From Micromonospora sicca (lineage in GTDB: Bacteria > Actinomycetota > Actinomycetes > Mycobacteriales > Micromonosporaceae), in NCBI RefSeq assembly GCF_003172935.1, contig NZ_QGKS01000184.1, positions 1 to 40,263 on the forward strand: a stretch of DNA of 40,263 nucleotides. Reading direction: 5' to 3'. The notes below the pieces were generated by a model. It did not search any database and was not told where the DNA came from. It saw nothing but the letters and a program-made list of their open reading frames with translations. The stretch's first letter is position 1. Each line of letters opens with the position of its first letter. Position numbers and translations under genes: made by a program. Below are positions 1-9,416 of the stretch, piece after piece.

Positions 1-1
1 G

Positions 2-143
2 CTGCTGGGCGCGTGGGGTGTGGTGTACGGCGACATCGGCACGAGCCCGCTGTACGCGCTGAAGACGCGCCGCCAGTCGTGCCGAGTTCCTTCAGTTGCC
101 GGAGCAGCACACCATCGTCCGCAGCGCCGAAGTCCCCGTCTGA
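2..143 (+). pseudogene. kup: kup potassium transporter remnant, internally deleted
   Basis: Reading from base 2, the translation LLGAWGVVYGDIGTSPLYAL matches the strongly conserved first membrane segment of KUP/Trk-type K+ transporters. About 65 bases in, the similarity stops. In another frame the sequence then gives AEFLQLPEQHTIVRSAEVPV followed by TGA at 141-143, which has the length and spacing of the KUP C-terminus (compare the E. coli ending SEYFHIPPNRVVELGTQVEI). Almost the whole ~600-residue gene between these two ends is missing, and the ends are joined out of frame, so no transporter can be made. The 5' end lies outside the window. The N-terminal match is strong; the C-terminal match is by eye but fits in position and in ending at a stop. 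Confidence 0.75.
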
Positions 144-269
144 GCGCCTAACGCTTCTTCTTCCGGGCTGCCCGTCGAGCCGCCGGCCGCCGGGCTCCAG
201 CATCGACATCGGGTCACGTGATCCATAGACTCCGGTCTTTCTGGTATCACGAGTCCAGGGAGGACCCAC

Positions 270-1028
270 GTGTCGAGCGAAACCCGACCGCACGCCGTCC
301 CGCCGCTGCTGTCCCGCCTCGCGGCCGTGGCGATGGTTTCCGCCGCGCTGGTCGCCGCCGGTGGCGCCACCGCGACCGCGGCCCCGGCCGCCGCGCCGGC
401 GCCCACGAAGGGCCCGTGCGGGTACACGCCGACGCCGGACGAGCCGGCGGCCCGGCCGGTGCCGCTGCCGCCGGACCCCCGACGCACGCCCGATCGCGGC
501 ACGGTCCGGGTCACCCTGCGGACCAGCCAGGGCCCGATCGGGCTGACCCTCGACCGGGAACAGGCCCCGTGCACCGTGCAGAGCTTCCTGCACCTGGCCC
601 GGCACCGGTTCTACGACCGGACCCCGTGCCACCGGCTCACCGCGTACCCGACGCTGAAGGTGTTGCAGTGCGGCGACCCGTCCGGCACCGGCGAGGGCGG
701 GCCCGGCTACCGGTACGCGGACGAACTCCCGACCGACCTGCCGCCGGCGCCGACCGACCCGACCGGAGTCCGCCGGCTCTACGCCCGGGGCACCCTGGCG
801 ATGGCAAACGCCGGCCCGGACACCAACGGCAGCCAGTTCTTCCTGGTCCAGTCCGACTCGGCGCTGCGCCCCAACTACACGGTCTTCGGCACGGTCGACG
901 AGGCCGGGCTGGCCACCCTGGACCGGATCGCGGCCGGCGGGATCGCCGCCACGCCGGAGGACCCGGCGCCGGTCGACGGCGCGCCGGCCCTGCCGGTCGA
1001 GATCTGCCGGGCCAACCGAGGCCGCTGA
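270..1028 (+). CDS. Secreted cyclophilin-type peptidyl-prolyl cis-trans isomerase
   Basis: This 252-residue protein should speed cis-trans isomerisation of X-Pro bonds outside the cytoplasm. It starts at GTG with GGGAGG (258-263) upstream. Residues about 14-45 form a signal peptide: arginine, a hydrophobic stretch, then an Ala-rich end; there is no clear lipobox. The cyclophilin core follows, from VRVTLRTSQGPIGLTLD (about 79-95), through a FYDRTPCHR segment (114-122) where most relatives have FHR, to GTLAMANAGPDTNGSQFFLV (174-193). That last stretch is the conserved active-site and substrate-binding region. The Phe-to-Cys change in the FHR segment, and several other Cys residues (50, 101, 120, 134, 246), suggest disulfides in the exported protein. 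It stands alone and is followed by a strong stem-loop. Confidence 0.9.
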   Translation: MSSETRPHAVPPLLSRLAAVAMVSAALVAAGGATATAAPAAAPAPTKGPCGYTPTPDEPAARPVPLPPDPRRTPDRGTVRVTLRTSQGPIGLTLDREQAPCTVQSFLHLARHRFYDRTPCHRLTAYPTLKVLQCGDPSGTGEGGPGYRYADELPTDLPPAPTDPTGVRRLYARGTLAMANAGPDTNGSQFFLVQSDSALRPNYTVFGTVDEAGLATLDRIAAGGIAATPEDPAPVDGAPALPVEICRANRGR

Positions 1029-1991
<963 letters not shown>

Positions 1992-2006
1992 CCGTACGAC
2001 CGATCG

Positions 2007-2037
2007 GGCGGCCCGGCCGGCGACCAGCCGGGCCGCC
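2007..2037 (+). terminator. Stem-loop terminator after protease gene
   Basis: A perfect 11-bp inverted repeat, GGCGGCCCGGC (2007-2017) and GCCGGGCCGCC (2027-2037), has a 9-base loop and is followed by TTCG. It lies 15 bases past the protease stop codon. Confidence 0.75.
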
Positions 2038-2250
2038 TTCGCGTGCCGGCACCGACGACGCGCCCCTCGCGCCACCGCCATCCGACCCGGCGCGCGACGT
2101 CGGGGATACCGTGCTGGCGCACGAACCGCTGTGACCTCCGTTACCTCCTGGCCAACCGGGAATCAGATCACCGGATCTGGATTTGGACCCAGATGTGACT
2201 CCTGCCCAATTCCCGGCCCGGCCGCGCGACGACCGGTCGGAGACGACCCG

Positions 2251-3534
2251 ATGACCGCCACCGTCGACGCCCCCGAGAGTCCGGCAGTCCCGCTGACGCC
2301 GGGTGACCTGATGAGCCCCCGGCAACGCCTGCGGCTCGTCCTCGTGCTCGGGTCGCTGATCGCGGTGGGTCCGCTGACCATCGACATGTACCTGCCCGCG
2401 CTTCCCGCGATCGTCGCCGACTTCCAGACCACGTCGGCGGCGGTCCAACTGACCCTCACCGGCACGCTGGCGGGCCTCGCCCTCGGCCAGTTGCTGATCG
2501 GCCCGCTGTCGGACGCCGTCGGCCGGCGCGCGCCGCTGATCGCCGGCATCGCGCTGCACGTCGTGGCGTCGGCGCTCTGCGTCGTCGCACCCAACATCGG
2601 GGTGCTCGGTGGACTGCGGGTGGTGCAGGGCCTCGGCGTCGCGGCGGCCTCGGTGGTCGCGATGGCCGTGATCCGCGACCTGTTCAGCGGCGCGGCCTTC
2701 GCCAAGCTGCTGTCCCGGCTGCTGCTGGTCATGGGGGCGGCGCCGATCCTCGCTCCGACCCTCGGTGGCGGGCTGCTGCGCTGGACGGACTGGCGCGGCG
2801 TGTTCGTCGCCCTGGCCGCCTTCGGTGTGCTGCTCGTCGCGGTCGCCGCGCTCGGCCTGCCCGAGACGCTGCCGGCCGACCGGCGCCAGCGCGGCGGGGT
2901 GGTCGCGACGGTGATCGTGTACGGCTCGCTGCTGCGCGACCGTACGTTCGTGGGCCTGGTTCTGGTCGCCGGGCTGGCCATGGCGGCGTTGTTCGCCTAC
3001 GTCGCCGGGTCGTCGTTCGTCCTGCAGCAGCAGTACGGGCTGGACGAGCAGCAGTTCGGGCTGGCCTTCGGGGTGGGCGCGGTCGGGCTGATCGCGGCGA
3101 CCCAGTTCAACGTACGGCTGCTGCGCCGCCACTCGCCCCAGCGGATCCTCGTCGCCGCCCTGGGCGTGGGGACCGGGGCCGGTCTGGCGCTGCTCGCCTT
3201 CGCCGCGACCGGGCTCGGCGGGCTGCCGAGCCTGCTGGTGTCGTTGTGGGTGGTGCTCGCGGCGGCCGGTCTCGCGATGCCGAACGCGCCGGCCCTGGCC
3301 CTGTCCCGGCACGGGGAGGCGGCCGGTACGGCCTCCGCTCTGCTCGGCGCCGTGCAGTTCGGCGTCGGCGCGCTGGCCGCGCCCCTGGTGGGCGTGCTGG
3401 GCACCGGCGCGGTGGCGATGGCCCTCGTCGTCGCGGGTGGCATGGTGGCGGCGATGGCCGTCCTGCTCGTGGTCGTGCGGCCGGCCCGGCTCGCCGACCT
3501 CGAGCCGGACGCGGTGGTCGTGGCAGCGCACTGA
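2251..3534 (+). CDS. MFS multidrug exporter, Bcr/CflA type
   Basis: This 427-residue, 12-helix inner-membrane transporter is a drug:H+ antiporter. Helix 1 carries the Bcr/CflA-type [10 protein letters not shown] sequence (residues about 45-54). The loop between helices 2 and 3 holds the MFS signature [10 protein letters not shown], followed by a long helix and [23 protein letters not shown], also typical of this family. ATG at 2251 has GGAG at 2239-2242; longer in-frame reading to 2131 has no comparable start signal. The gene stands alone and faces the panD remnant. It could export the product of the downstream cluster, but that cluster encodes its own fused exporter, so this link is only a possibility. 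Confidence 0.88.
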   Translation: MTATVDAPESPAVPLTPGDLMSPRQRLRLVLVLGSLIAVGPLTIDMYLPALPAIVADFQTTSAAVQLTLTGTLAGLALGQLLIGPLSDAVGRRAPLIAGIALHVVASALCVVAPNIGVLGGLRVVQGLGVAAASVVAMAVIRDLFSGAAFAKLLSRLLLVMGAAPILAPTLGGGLLRWTDWRGVFVALAAFGVLLVAVAALGLPETLPADRRQRGGVVATVIVYGSLLRDRTFVGLVLVAGLAMAALFAYVAGSSFVLQQQYGLDEQQFGLAFGVGAVGLIAATQFNVRLLRRHSPQRILVAALGVGTGAGLALLAFAATGLGGLPSLLVSLWVVLAAAGLAMPNAPALALSRHGEAAGTASALLGAVQFGVGALAAPLVGVLGTGAVAMALVVAGGMVAAMAVLLVVVRPARLADLEPDAVVVAAH

Positions 3535-3591
3535 CGGGCGGACCCGCGCCGCCAGGGTGCCGACCGGTACGAGATGGGCCGGAACGCCCGG

Positions 3592-3990
3592 TCACCCGAG
3601 CGATCCGGCGCCCCGCAGCACCGCGCCGGAGACCAGGCCGTGCCCGTCCGGCACCTCCGCCGCGTCCTGCCCCCGGGCGAGCACCTTGTTCTCGGCGTCC
3701 AAGAAGACGACGCTGGGCTTGAAGTCGCGCGCGCCCGACTCCTCGACGAGCGCGTAGGCGATGAGGATGACGAGGTCCCCGGGGCTGATCAGCCGAGCCG
3801 CGGCCCCGTTGATGCCGATAACCCCCGGAGTGCCGGGGACCTTCGATGACGTAGGTGGACAGCCGAGCACCGTTGTCGATGTCGACGATGTCGACCTTCT
3901 CGCCGGGCAGCAGATCGGCGCCTCCATGAGGTCCGCGCTGACGGTGACTGCGATGCTCGTCCACGCCGCCGACACCACTGTCCGATGTGT
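3592..3990 (-). pseudogene. panD: panD (aspartate 1-decarboxylase) remnant with frameshifts
   Basis: PanD makes beta-alanine for CoA and pantothenate. Reading the minus strand, family sequence appears in pieces spread over different frames: [10 protein letters not shown], then [20 protein letters not shown] and STYVIEG in a second frame, then [35 protein letters not shown] and [14 protein letters not shown] back in the first. At least two indels separate them. The start codon, the first ~12 residues and most of the segment around the Gly-Ser self-cleavage site are missing or scrambled, so no pyruvoyl enzyme can form. The C-terminal half is well preserved, so the decay is recent. The stop is TGA at 3594-3592. 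Confidence 0.8.
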
Positions 3991-4366
3991 ACCGGAAGGG
4001 CCCGGCGAGCGTGCTCTCGTCCGTCGCTCGGCCCGCTGCGAGATGCGGGCAGCAGAGTAGCTCAGCACCGCGAATTTCGTGCGGCGCGAGTGGTTTCCGA
4101 CGCAACCGATTCCGGGACGAGGCGGCTGAGCAGGTCGAACTTCCTGTTCTGGGTGGTATCAGACACGGTCTATCCACTCGCGGGATTCCGTGGCAGTATC
4201 CGTCGCAGGGATGCAGTCGCATCGATTCGATCTATGCGGCTGCGTCGATTTTGCTCGCAATGCCGCGGGCACGTGCCTGTCTGGGGGGAGGCGTGCTGGT
4301 CATGCTCCATGCCATGATCCAGTTTGAGGTGCGGCTGCGCACATCGGCCGGGCCGTCCGAGCTTCG
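3991..4366. other. Gene-free stretch before the biosynthetic operon
   Basis: I see no credible coding region here. The part from about 4080 to 4260 is less GC-rich than the neighbours, as expected for promoter DNA. It contains the hairpin described at 4210-4246 and a T-run at 4249-4252. The plus-strand biosynthetic operon begins at 4367, so its promoter and leader are probably here, but no convincing -35/-10 pair was found by eye. Confidence 0.45.
4210..4246 (+). promoter_or_regulatory. Hairpin followed by T-run in the leader of the biosynthetic operon
   Basis: GATGCAGTCGCAT (4210-4222) and ATGCGGCTGCGTC (4234-4246) can pair over all 13 positions as RNA, with two G-U pairs and an 11-base loop. 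TTTT follows at 4249-4252. The loop region contains the small palindrome ATCGATTCGAT (4221-4231). No plus-strand gene precedes it, so it is either a terminator of a lost gene or an attenuator-like element in the leader. Confidence 0.45.
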
Positions 4367-5470
4367 ATGACCCCTCGGCACATCGCGGTGGTCGGCAGTG
4401 GAGCCCTCGCCCGCGCTCTCGCCCATTCGCTGGCCGCGCTCGCGCCGTCCGGTCCTGCCGCCCGGTCCGACGTACCGGTCACGATCACCCTGCTGGCCCG
4501 CGACGGTGGGGCGGTGGCCGGGCTCGCCCGCATCTGCCGGGCCCGGGCCGCGGTCAGCGGCAACCGGGTCTCGTTCACCGCCGAGCCGCTGGCCGACGAG
4601 GTCGAGACGCTGCGCCGGCTCCGGCCCGACGTGCTGGTCTGCTGCGCCTCCGGGCAGTCCCCGTACGAGCGCGTGACCGCGCCCTCGGCCTGGACCCGCC
4701 TCATCGCGGAGGCCGGGTTCGGGGTCACCCTTCCGCTGCAGGCCACGCTCGCCGTGCGGCTGGCCCGGGCGGTGGCCCGGGTGAGCCCCGGAACCCGATT
4801 CGTCAACGGCGCCTTCCCGGACGTGGTGAACCCGCTGCTGGCCGCCCTGGACCTGCCGGTGCTGTGCGGGATCGGCAACGTGTCCACCCTCGCGGCCTGC
4901 CTGCGGGCCGGTTTGAACCTGGCGGCCGCCGACCGGCTCGCGATGCTCGGCCACCATGTGCACCTCGCCGCCCCGACGGATCCGGCCGACGAGGTGATGG
5001 CCTGGTCCAACGGCAGCCCGGTGACCGGCGTGACCGCGCTGCTGGCCGCCGATCGGGCGCTGCCTCGCCGGGAACTCAACGCCGTCGCCGGGCACGCCGC
5101 GGCCCGGTTGCTGCTCGATCTCGTCAGCGGCACCGAGATCCACACCAACCTGCCCGGGCCGATGGGGTTGCCCGGTGGGTATCCGGTCCGGATCTCCGCC
5201 GGGACGATCGCCCTGGACCTTCCCGCGGGCATCACCCGCATCGCCGCCGTCGACTGGAACCTCCGGGTCGGGCGACGGGACGGTGTGCAGGTGGTCGACG
5301 GGCGGATCGAGTATCCGCCGGCCGCCGCCGCAGCGATCGCCGACCACCTGCCCCACATCGCGGACGGGTGGACGCCTTCGGCCCTCGACCAGGTCACCGA
5401 AGAACTCACCGCGCTACGAGGACGGCTCAGGCTGGCGCCACCCGCGCCCGCCCCCGCCCGGCTGGCCTGA
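4367..5470 (+). CDS. NAD(P)-binding oxidoreductase, first gene of the biosynthetic operon
   Basis: This 367-residue soluble protein opens with a Rossmann dinucleotide-binding motif, IAVVGSGALARALAHSLAA (residues about 6-24, GxGxxA), and further on has RLRPDVLVCCASGQS where such enzymes contact the cofactor. The remainder (for example FVNGAFPDVVNP and HTNLPGPMGLPGGYPVR) did not let me name a family. In overall plan it resembles two-domain dehydrogenases of the opine or ketopantoate type, with a C-terminal substrate domain. It ends 13 bases before the PLP-enzyme-like gene, and the two are very likely co-translated. By analogy with pairs such as SbnA/SbnB they may together make an unusual amino acid for the assembly line. 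That is inference; the substrate is unknown. Confidence 0.65.
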   Translation: MTPRHIAVVGSGALARALAHSLAALAPSGPAARSDVPVTITLLARDGGAVAGLARICRARAAVSGNRVSFTAEPLADEVETLRRLRPDVLVCCASGQSPYERVTAPSAWTRLIAEAGFGVTLPLQATLAVRLARAVARVSPGTRFVNGAFPDVVNPLLAALDLPVLCGIGNVSTLAACLRAGLNLAAADRLAMLGHHVHLAAPTDPADEVMAWSNGSPVTGVTALLAADRALPRRELNAVAGHAAARLLLDLVSGTEIHTNLPGPMGLPGGYPVRISAGTIALDLPAGITRIAAVDWNLRVGRRDGVQVVDGRIEYPPAAAAAIADHLPHIADGWTPSALDQVTEELTALRGRLRLAPPAPAPARLA

Positions 5471-5483
5471 CCAAGGAGACCAG

Positions 5484-6854
5484 ATGCTGTCCACGCCGCC
5501 CGTCGTCAACGCCCGCAACCTGATCGTCGACTACTACGACTTGATTCCGGCCGCCGCCGCCCGCTGCGGCGCCGCCCCGGGAGGTGGGGCCGGAACGCCC
5601 GGCTTCGCGCCCGGCTTCGACCTGCCGGCACTGACCGACGACATCCGGGAGTTCTTCGCCGCGGCCACGGCGACCTGGCGTCCGTTGGGGGAGTACCAAG
5701 GCCACCCCATCCAGCTCATGGACCTCACCGGCAACCCCGGCACGCACACCACGAAGACGTTCGCCTCGATGCTGATCGTGGCGCGGGCGGTCGAGCACAT
5801 CCGGCGGACCGGGGAGTCGATCTGCATCTTCACCCCCACCTCGGCAAACAAGGGGATCGCCCTGCGGGACGCGGTGGGACGGGCGTTGGCGGCCGGTCTG
5901 GTCAAGCCCGACCAGCTGTCGGTGGTCGTCCTCGCTCCGGCGTCCACCCGGCACAAGTTCCGGTCCGACCGGTTGGCCGGCGACCCCGCCCTGCGCCGGC
6001 TGAGCCCGCTGCTGCGGTTCACCCGCGGCGCCGCCGAAGGCGTCAAGGCGCTCGGCCGGGCGTTCGTCGACGGGTACGCCGCCGAGGCGTACGACAAGCA
6101 TGGCCTGAACCTCTGGTACTCCCTCGACCTGCGCAACTACCTGGTGGCCGACGCCGCCCGCGCGGCGTTCGAGGCCGACGCGTCGCCGACCTCGTCGGCC
6201 GGACCGCGCTGGCACGCGCATGCCGTCTCCAGCGCCTACGGGCTGCTCGGCTACAACCTCGGCCGGGACGTGCTCGAGGCGACCGGTCGGGCCGAGCCGG
6301 CGGACCGCCCCGGCTTCCTGCTCGTGCAGCATCTCGGCACCCCGGACATGGTGCTCAACCTGCGGCACGGCAGCTTCTCCCGGTCGCACCTGCCCCGCTA
6401 CCAACGGGACCAGGCGGGCGGCGGGTGGACCCAGCGGGAGGATCCGCACTTCCCCGAGGTCACCGACGACCCGGACGAGATCCTCGACCCGACCTTCTAC
6501 ACCCACGAGCCGGTCACGTCGCCGGCCATGAACGACCTGATCCGACGGTTCGGTGGCGACGGCATCGTGGTGTCCCGCCGCGAATGCGTGCGGCGCTACC
6601 CGATGCTGCGGGACTGGTTCGCCGCCGGCAGCCGCCCGCTCCCCGAGGACCCCGCGCAACTGCGCGAGTGGTCGATCGTGATGGCGCTGACCGGCGTGCT
6701 CGGCGCGATCGACCGGGGGATCGTACCGGCCGGTCACGAGATCGTGCTGCACGGCTCCGGCTGCTACACCAGCGCCGACTACGTCACCGCCGAGCCGGAC
6801 GCGGAGGTGTCCACCGTAGACGAGGTCGCCGCGGCGGTCCTCGGTGGCCGCTGA
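5484..6854 (+). CDS. Fold-type-II PLP enzyme-like protein (threonine/cysteine synthase-like)
   Basis: This 456-residue protein starts at ATG 5484 behind AAGGAG (5473-5478). Two segments recall the PLP site of threonine- and cysteine-synthase-type enzymes. LTGNPGTHTTKTFASMLIV (about residues 77-95) contains a Lys where the Schiff-base lysine would lie. IFTPTSANKGIALRDAV, about 35 residues on, is placed like the phosphate- or substrate-binding SGNxG loop. A GSGCY segment near the C-terminus also fits a cofactor-ring contact. Most of the rest is unlike any enzyme I can name, so it is a divergent family. It is coupled to the oxidoreductase upstream and overlaps the A-T NRPS downstream by ATGA. 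A role in making the amino acid loaded by that A-T protein is plausible but unproven. Confidence 0.6.
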   Translation: MLSTPPVVNARNLIVDYYDLIPAAAARCGAAPGGGAGTPGFAPGFDLPALTDDIREFFAAATATWRPLGEYQGHPIQLMDLTGNPGTHTTKTFASMLIVARAVEHIRRTGESICIFTPTSANKGIALRDAVGRALAAGLVKPDQLSVVVLAPASTRHKFRSDRLAGDPALRRLSPLLRFTRGAAEGVKALGRAFVDGYAAEAYDKHGLNLWYSLDLRNYLVADAARAAFEADASPTSSAGPRWHAHAVSSAYGLLGYNLGRDVLEATGRAEPADRPGFLLVQHLGTPDMVLNLRHGSFSRSHLPRYQRDQAGGGWTQREDPHFPEVTDDPDEILDPTFYTHEPVTSPAMNDLIRRFGGDGIVVSRRECVRRYPMLRDWFAAGSRPLPEDPAQLREWSIVMALTGVLGAIDRGIVPAGHEIVLHGSGCYTSADYVTAEPDAEVSTVDEVAAAVLGGR

Positions 6855-9358
6855 TGGGGCCCACCACCACCCCGCTGGTGTCAGGCCCGGTCACGATCGC
6901 CGAGCCGGCGCCGACTGAGCACCCTTCGTCGGTCGTGCTCGACGCCGGGCTGAGCGCGCGGCTGACCGACCTGGCCGCCCGCCACGGCGTACCGCGGGAG
7001 GTCGCGGCGGTGGTCGCGGCGGCCCTGCTGGTGCGCCGCTGGACCGGCCGGGTCATGGTCTCGGTCCGCTGCCCGGACACCGGGTACCTGCTGGACCTCA
7101 CCGGCGACCGGCCGGTCCGGGAGGTGCTGGCCGGCGCGGCCGTGTCGATCCGGCGGACGAGCCGCACCGAAGATTGCGCCGCGCCGTCGGCCGGACCGGC
7201 GGAGCCGTCGTCGGCTCCGGTCGAGCCGTTCGCCGACGGGATCGAGCTGGCGACCCGGACCGACGTGTCGCGGTGGGAGATCCGGCTCGGCGACTGCCCG
7301 GCCGAGCTGGACGGGCCGCTGCTGGCCGACCTGGTCACCCTGCTCGCCGCGCTCGCCGGCGACGACGGTGTCTCCACCGCACACCTGCTGCCGGTCTCGG
7401 CGTACGAGCGGCGCCGGGCGTCCCGGTGGGCCGAACTGCACGGCGGGGCCGCCGGCGCCCGACCTGAACGGGCGCCCGGGGACACCATTCCGGCCGCGTT
7501 CGCCGCGCAGCTGCGTCGGACGCCGGACCACCCGGCGGTGCTCGCCGACGACGGGTGCCTGACCTACCGGGAGTTGGCGTCCGCGGTGGTGGCCACCGCC
7601 ACGGTCATCCGGTCCACGGCCGGGACGCGACCGGGGGGCCAGGTCGCGCTGCTCTGCCGGCACGGCGCCGGTACGGTGGTCGCGCTGCTCGCGGCGCTCG
7701 CGGCCGGCCGGGCGTACGTCCCGCTCGACCCGACCTTCCCGGCCCACCGGCTGGCTCGCATCCTCGCCGACAGCGATGCGGACGTGCTGCTCACCGACGC
7801 CGAACACGCCGGTCAGGCGGACCGGTTGCGGGAGCTGGCCGGCCGGGCCGAGCTGCGCATCGTGCCGGTGGCGCCGGCGGTCGGACCGGCCGACCTGGCC
7901 GACCTGGCCGAGCTGGCCGCCGGGCTGGCCACCCCGGCCGGTCCGGACGACCCGGCGTACCTGCTCTACACGTCCGGGTCGACCGGCGCCCCGAAGGGGG
8001 TCGTGCAGAGCCACCGCAACGTGCTGTTCGGCGTCGGCAACCACATCCGCAACTTCGCCCTGACCCCCGCCGACCGGACCAGCGTGCTCACCTCGTTCGG
8101 CTACGACATGGCGGTCACCGACACGTTCAGCGCGTTGCTGTCCGGCGCCGCCGCCGTGCCGGTGGACATCCGCAGCGAGGGCCTCGGTCACCTCGCCCGC
8201 ACCCTGGCCATGCGGGGCGTGACCGTCTACCACTCGACGCCGACCGTCTACCGCTACCTGTGCGCCAGCCTCGGCCCGGACGCCACCCTGCCGGCCATCC
8301 GCGCCGTGCTGCTCGGCGGCGAGGAGGTGACCCGGCACGACGTCGAGCTGGCCCGTCGCCACTTCGCCCCGGACGCCGTGTTCGTGAACGGTTACGGCAC
8401 CACCGAGATCAGCTTCGCCGCGCAGGACCACCTGCCGGCCGACGCGCCGCTGGCGCACGCGGTCGTGCCGATCGGGCATCCGCTGGACGGCATCGACGTC
8501 CTGCTGCTCGACCCGGCGGGCCGGCCCACCTGCCTGACCGGTGAGGTGGTCGTCCGCTCGGCGCACGTGGCGCTGGGCTACTGGCGGTTGCCCGAGCTGA
8601 CCGCCGGCCGGTTCGGCGAGCACGACGGGGTGCGGACGTACCGGACGGGGGACCTGGCCCGGCGGCTGCCGGACGGACGGCTGGTCTTCCTCGGCCGGGC
8701 GGACCGGCTGGTGAAGATCCGCGGGCACCGGGTCGAGCTGGGCGAGGTCGAGGCCGCCCTGGCCGCCCTGCCCGGCGTCGGGCACGCCGCCGTGGTGGCC
8801 CGGCCCCGGACCGGCGGGGCCGGCGCGGGCGACAGGGAAATCATCGGGTACGTCGTGCCGTCGCCCGACGCGTCGGTCGACCCGACCGCGCTGCGGGCCG
8901 GCCTGGCGATCCGGCTGCCGGACTTCATGCTGCCGCGCACCGTGGTGGCGGTGGACGCCCTGCCGATGGGCGTGACCGGCAAGCTGGACGTCGCCGCCCT
9001 TCCGCCGCCGCCACCGGGGCGGTTCGCCGACGCGGCCGGCCAGGACCCGCTGGAGACGATCATCGCCGCGAGTTGGTGCGAGGTGCTCGGCCTCGACCGG
9101 GTCGGCCGGGAGACGGCCTTCGTCGACCTGGGTGGCCACTCGCTGCTGATGGCGCTGGTGCAGCAGCGCCTGGAGGCGACGTTGAACCGGAGGGTCCCGC
9201 TGGTGCGGCTGTTCGAGTTTCCCACCGTCGCCGGGCTGGCCGCTCATCTGCGCGCCGGTGAACCGGTCGACGGGCCGGGAGCGGAGGACGACGCGCTGCT
9301 GCGCGCCGCCGGTCGGATGCGCCGACGCCGCCGGGCGCGGTCAGGGGAGACAGTGTGA
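6854..9358 (+). CDS. NRPS protein: shrunken C-like region, adenylation, carrier (A-T)
   Basis: The protein has 834 residues and starts in an ATGA overlap with the PLP-like gene. Residues about 1-200 resemble only the C-terminal lobe of a condensation domain and its C-A linker (LPVSAYERRRASRWAELHGG); the HHxxxDG active site is absent. The A domain follows (about 205-725), with YTSGSTGAPKG from residue 372, YRTGDLARR and a C-terminal TGK lysine. A carrier domain has DLGGHSLL with the phosphopantetheine Ser763. A by-eye ten-residue pocket reading is D-M-T-H-L-G-G-F-A-K. The Asp indicates an alpha-amino acid; no known code matches well. As it cannot condense by itself, it probably acts as a starter or an in-trans loading unit. 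Confidence 0.88.
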   Translation: MGPTTTPLVSGPVTIAEPAPTEHPSSVVLDAGLSARLTDLAARHGVPREVAAVVAAALLVRRWTGRVMVSVRCPDTGYLLDLTGDRPVREVLAGAAVSIRRTSRTEDCAAPSAGPAEPSSAPVEPFADGIELATRTDVSRWEIRLGDCPAELDGPLLADLVTLLAALAGDDGVSTAHLLPVSAYERRRASRWAELHGGAAGARPERAPGDTIPAAFAAQLRRTPDHPAVLADDGCLTYRELASAVVATATVIRSTAGTRPGGQVALLCRHGAGTVVALLAALAAGRAYVPLDPTFPAHRLARILADSDADVLLTDAEHAGQADRLRELAGRAELRIVPVAPAVGPADLADLAELAAGLATPAGPDDPAYLLYTSGSTGAPKGVVQSHRNVLFGVGNHIRNFALTPADRTSVLTSFGYDMAVTDTFSALLSGAAAVPVDIRSEGLGHLARTLAMRGVTVYHSTPTVYRYLCASLGPDATLPAIRAVLLGGEEVTRHDVELARRHFAPDAVFVNGYGTTEISFAAQDHLPADAPLAHAVVPIGHPLDGIDVLLLDPAGRPTCLTGEVVVRSAHVALGYWRLPELTAGRFGEHDGVRTYRTGDLARRLPDGRLVFLGRADRLVKIRGHRVELGEVEAALAALPGVGHAAVVARPRTGGAGAGDREIIGYVVPSPDASVDPTALRAGLAIRLPDFMLPRTVVAVDALPMGVTGKLDVAALPPPPPGRFADAAGQDPLETIIAASWCEVLGLDRVGRETAFVDLGGHSLLMALVQQRLEATLNRRVPLVRLFEFPTVAGLAAHLRAGEPVDGPGAEDDALLRAAGRMRRRRRARSGETV

Positions 9359-9416
9359 GCGCGAGGAGTGAGCCGGGTTTGCGAGCCCCGCAGCCGCGAA
9401 CGAACGGCAGGGCGGC
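9359..9416. repeat. Possible extragenic repeat element between A-T and KS genes
   Basis: This 58-base spacer separates genes that otherwise overlap or nearly touch. Its wording (GAGGAGTGAGCCGGG, GCGAGCCCCGCAG, GCGAACGAACGGCAGG) resembles short extragenic elements that I recall recurring in Micromonospora-type genomes. It occurs once in this window, so its repeat nature cannot be shown here. Confidence 0.25.

Noticed and set aside
3562..3593. Possible bidirectional terminator GACCGG/CCGGTC between the MFS gene and the panD remnant
   Set aside because: Only a 6-bp stem with a 20-base loop, which is too weak to call in such GC-rich DNA.
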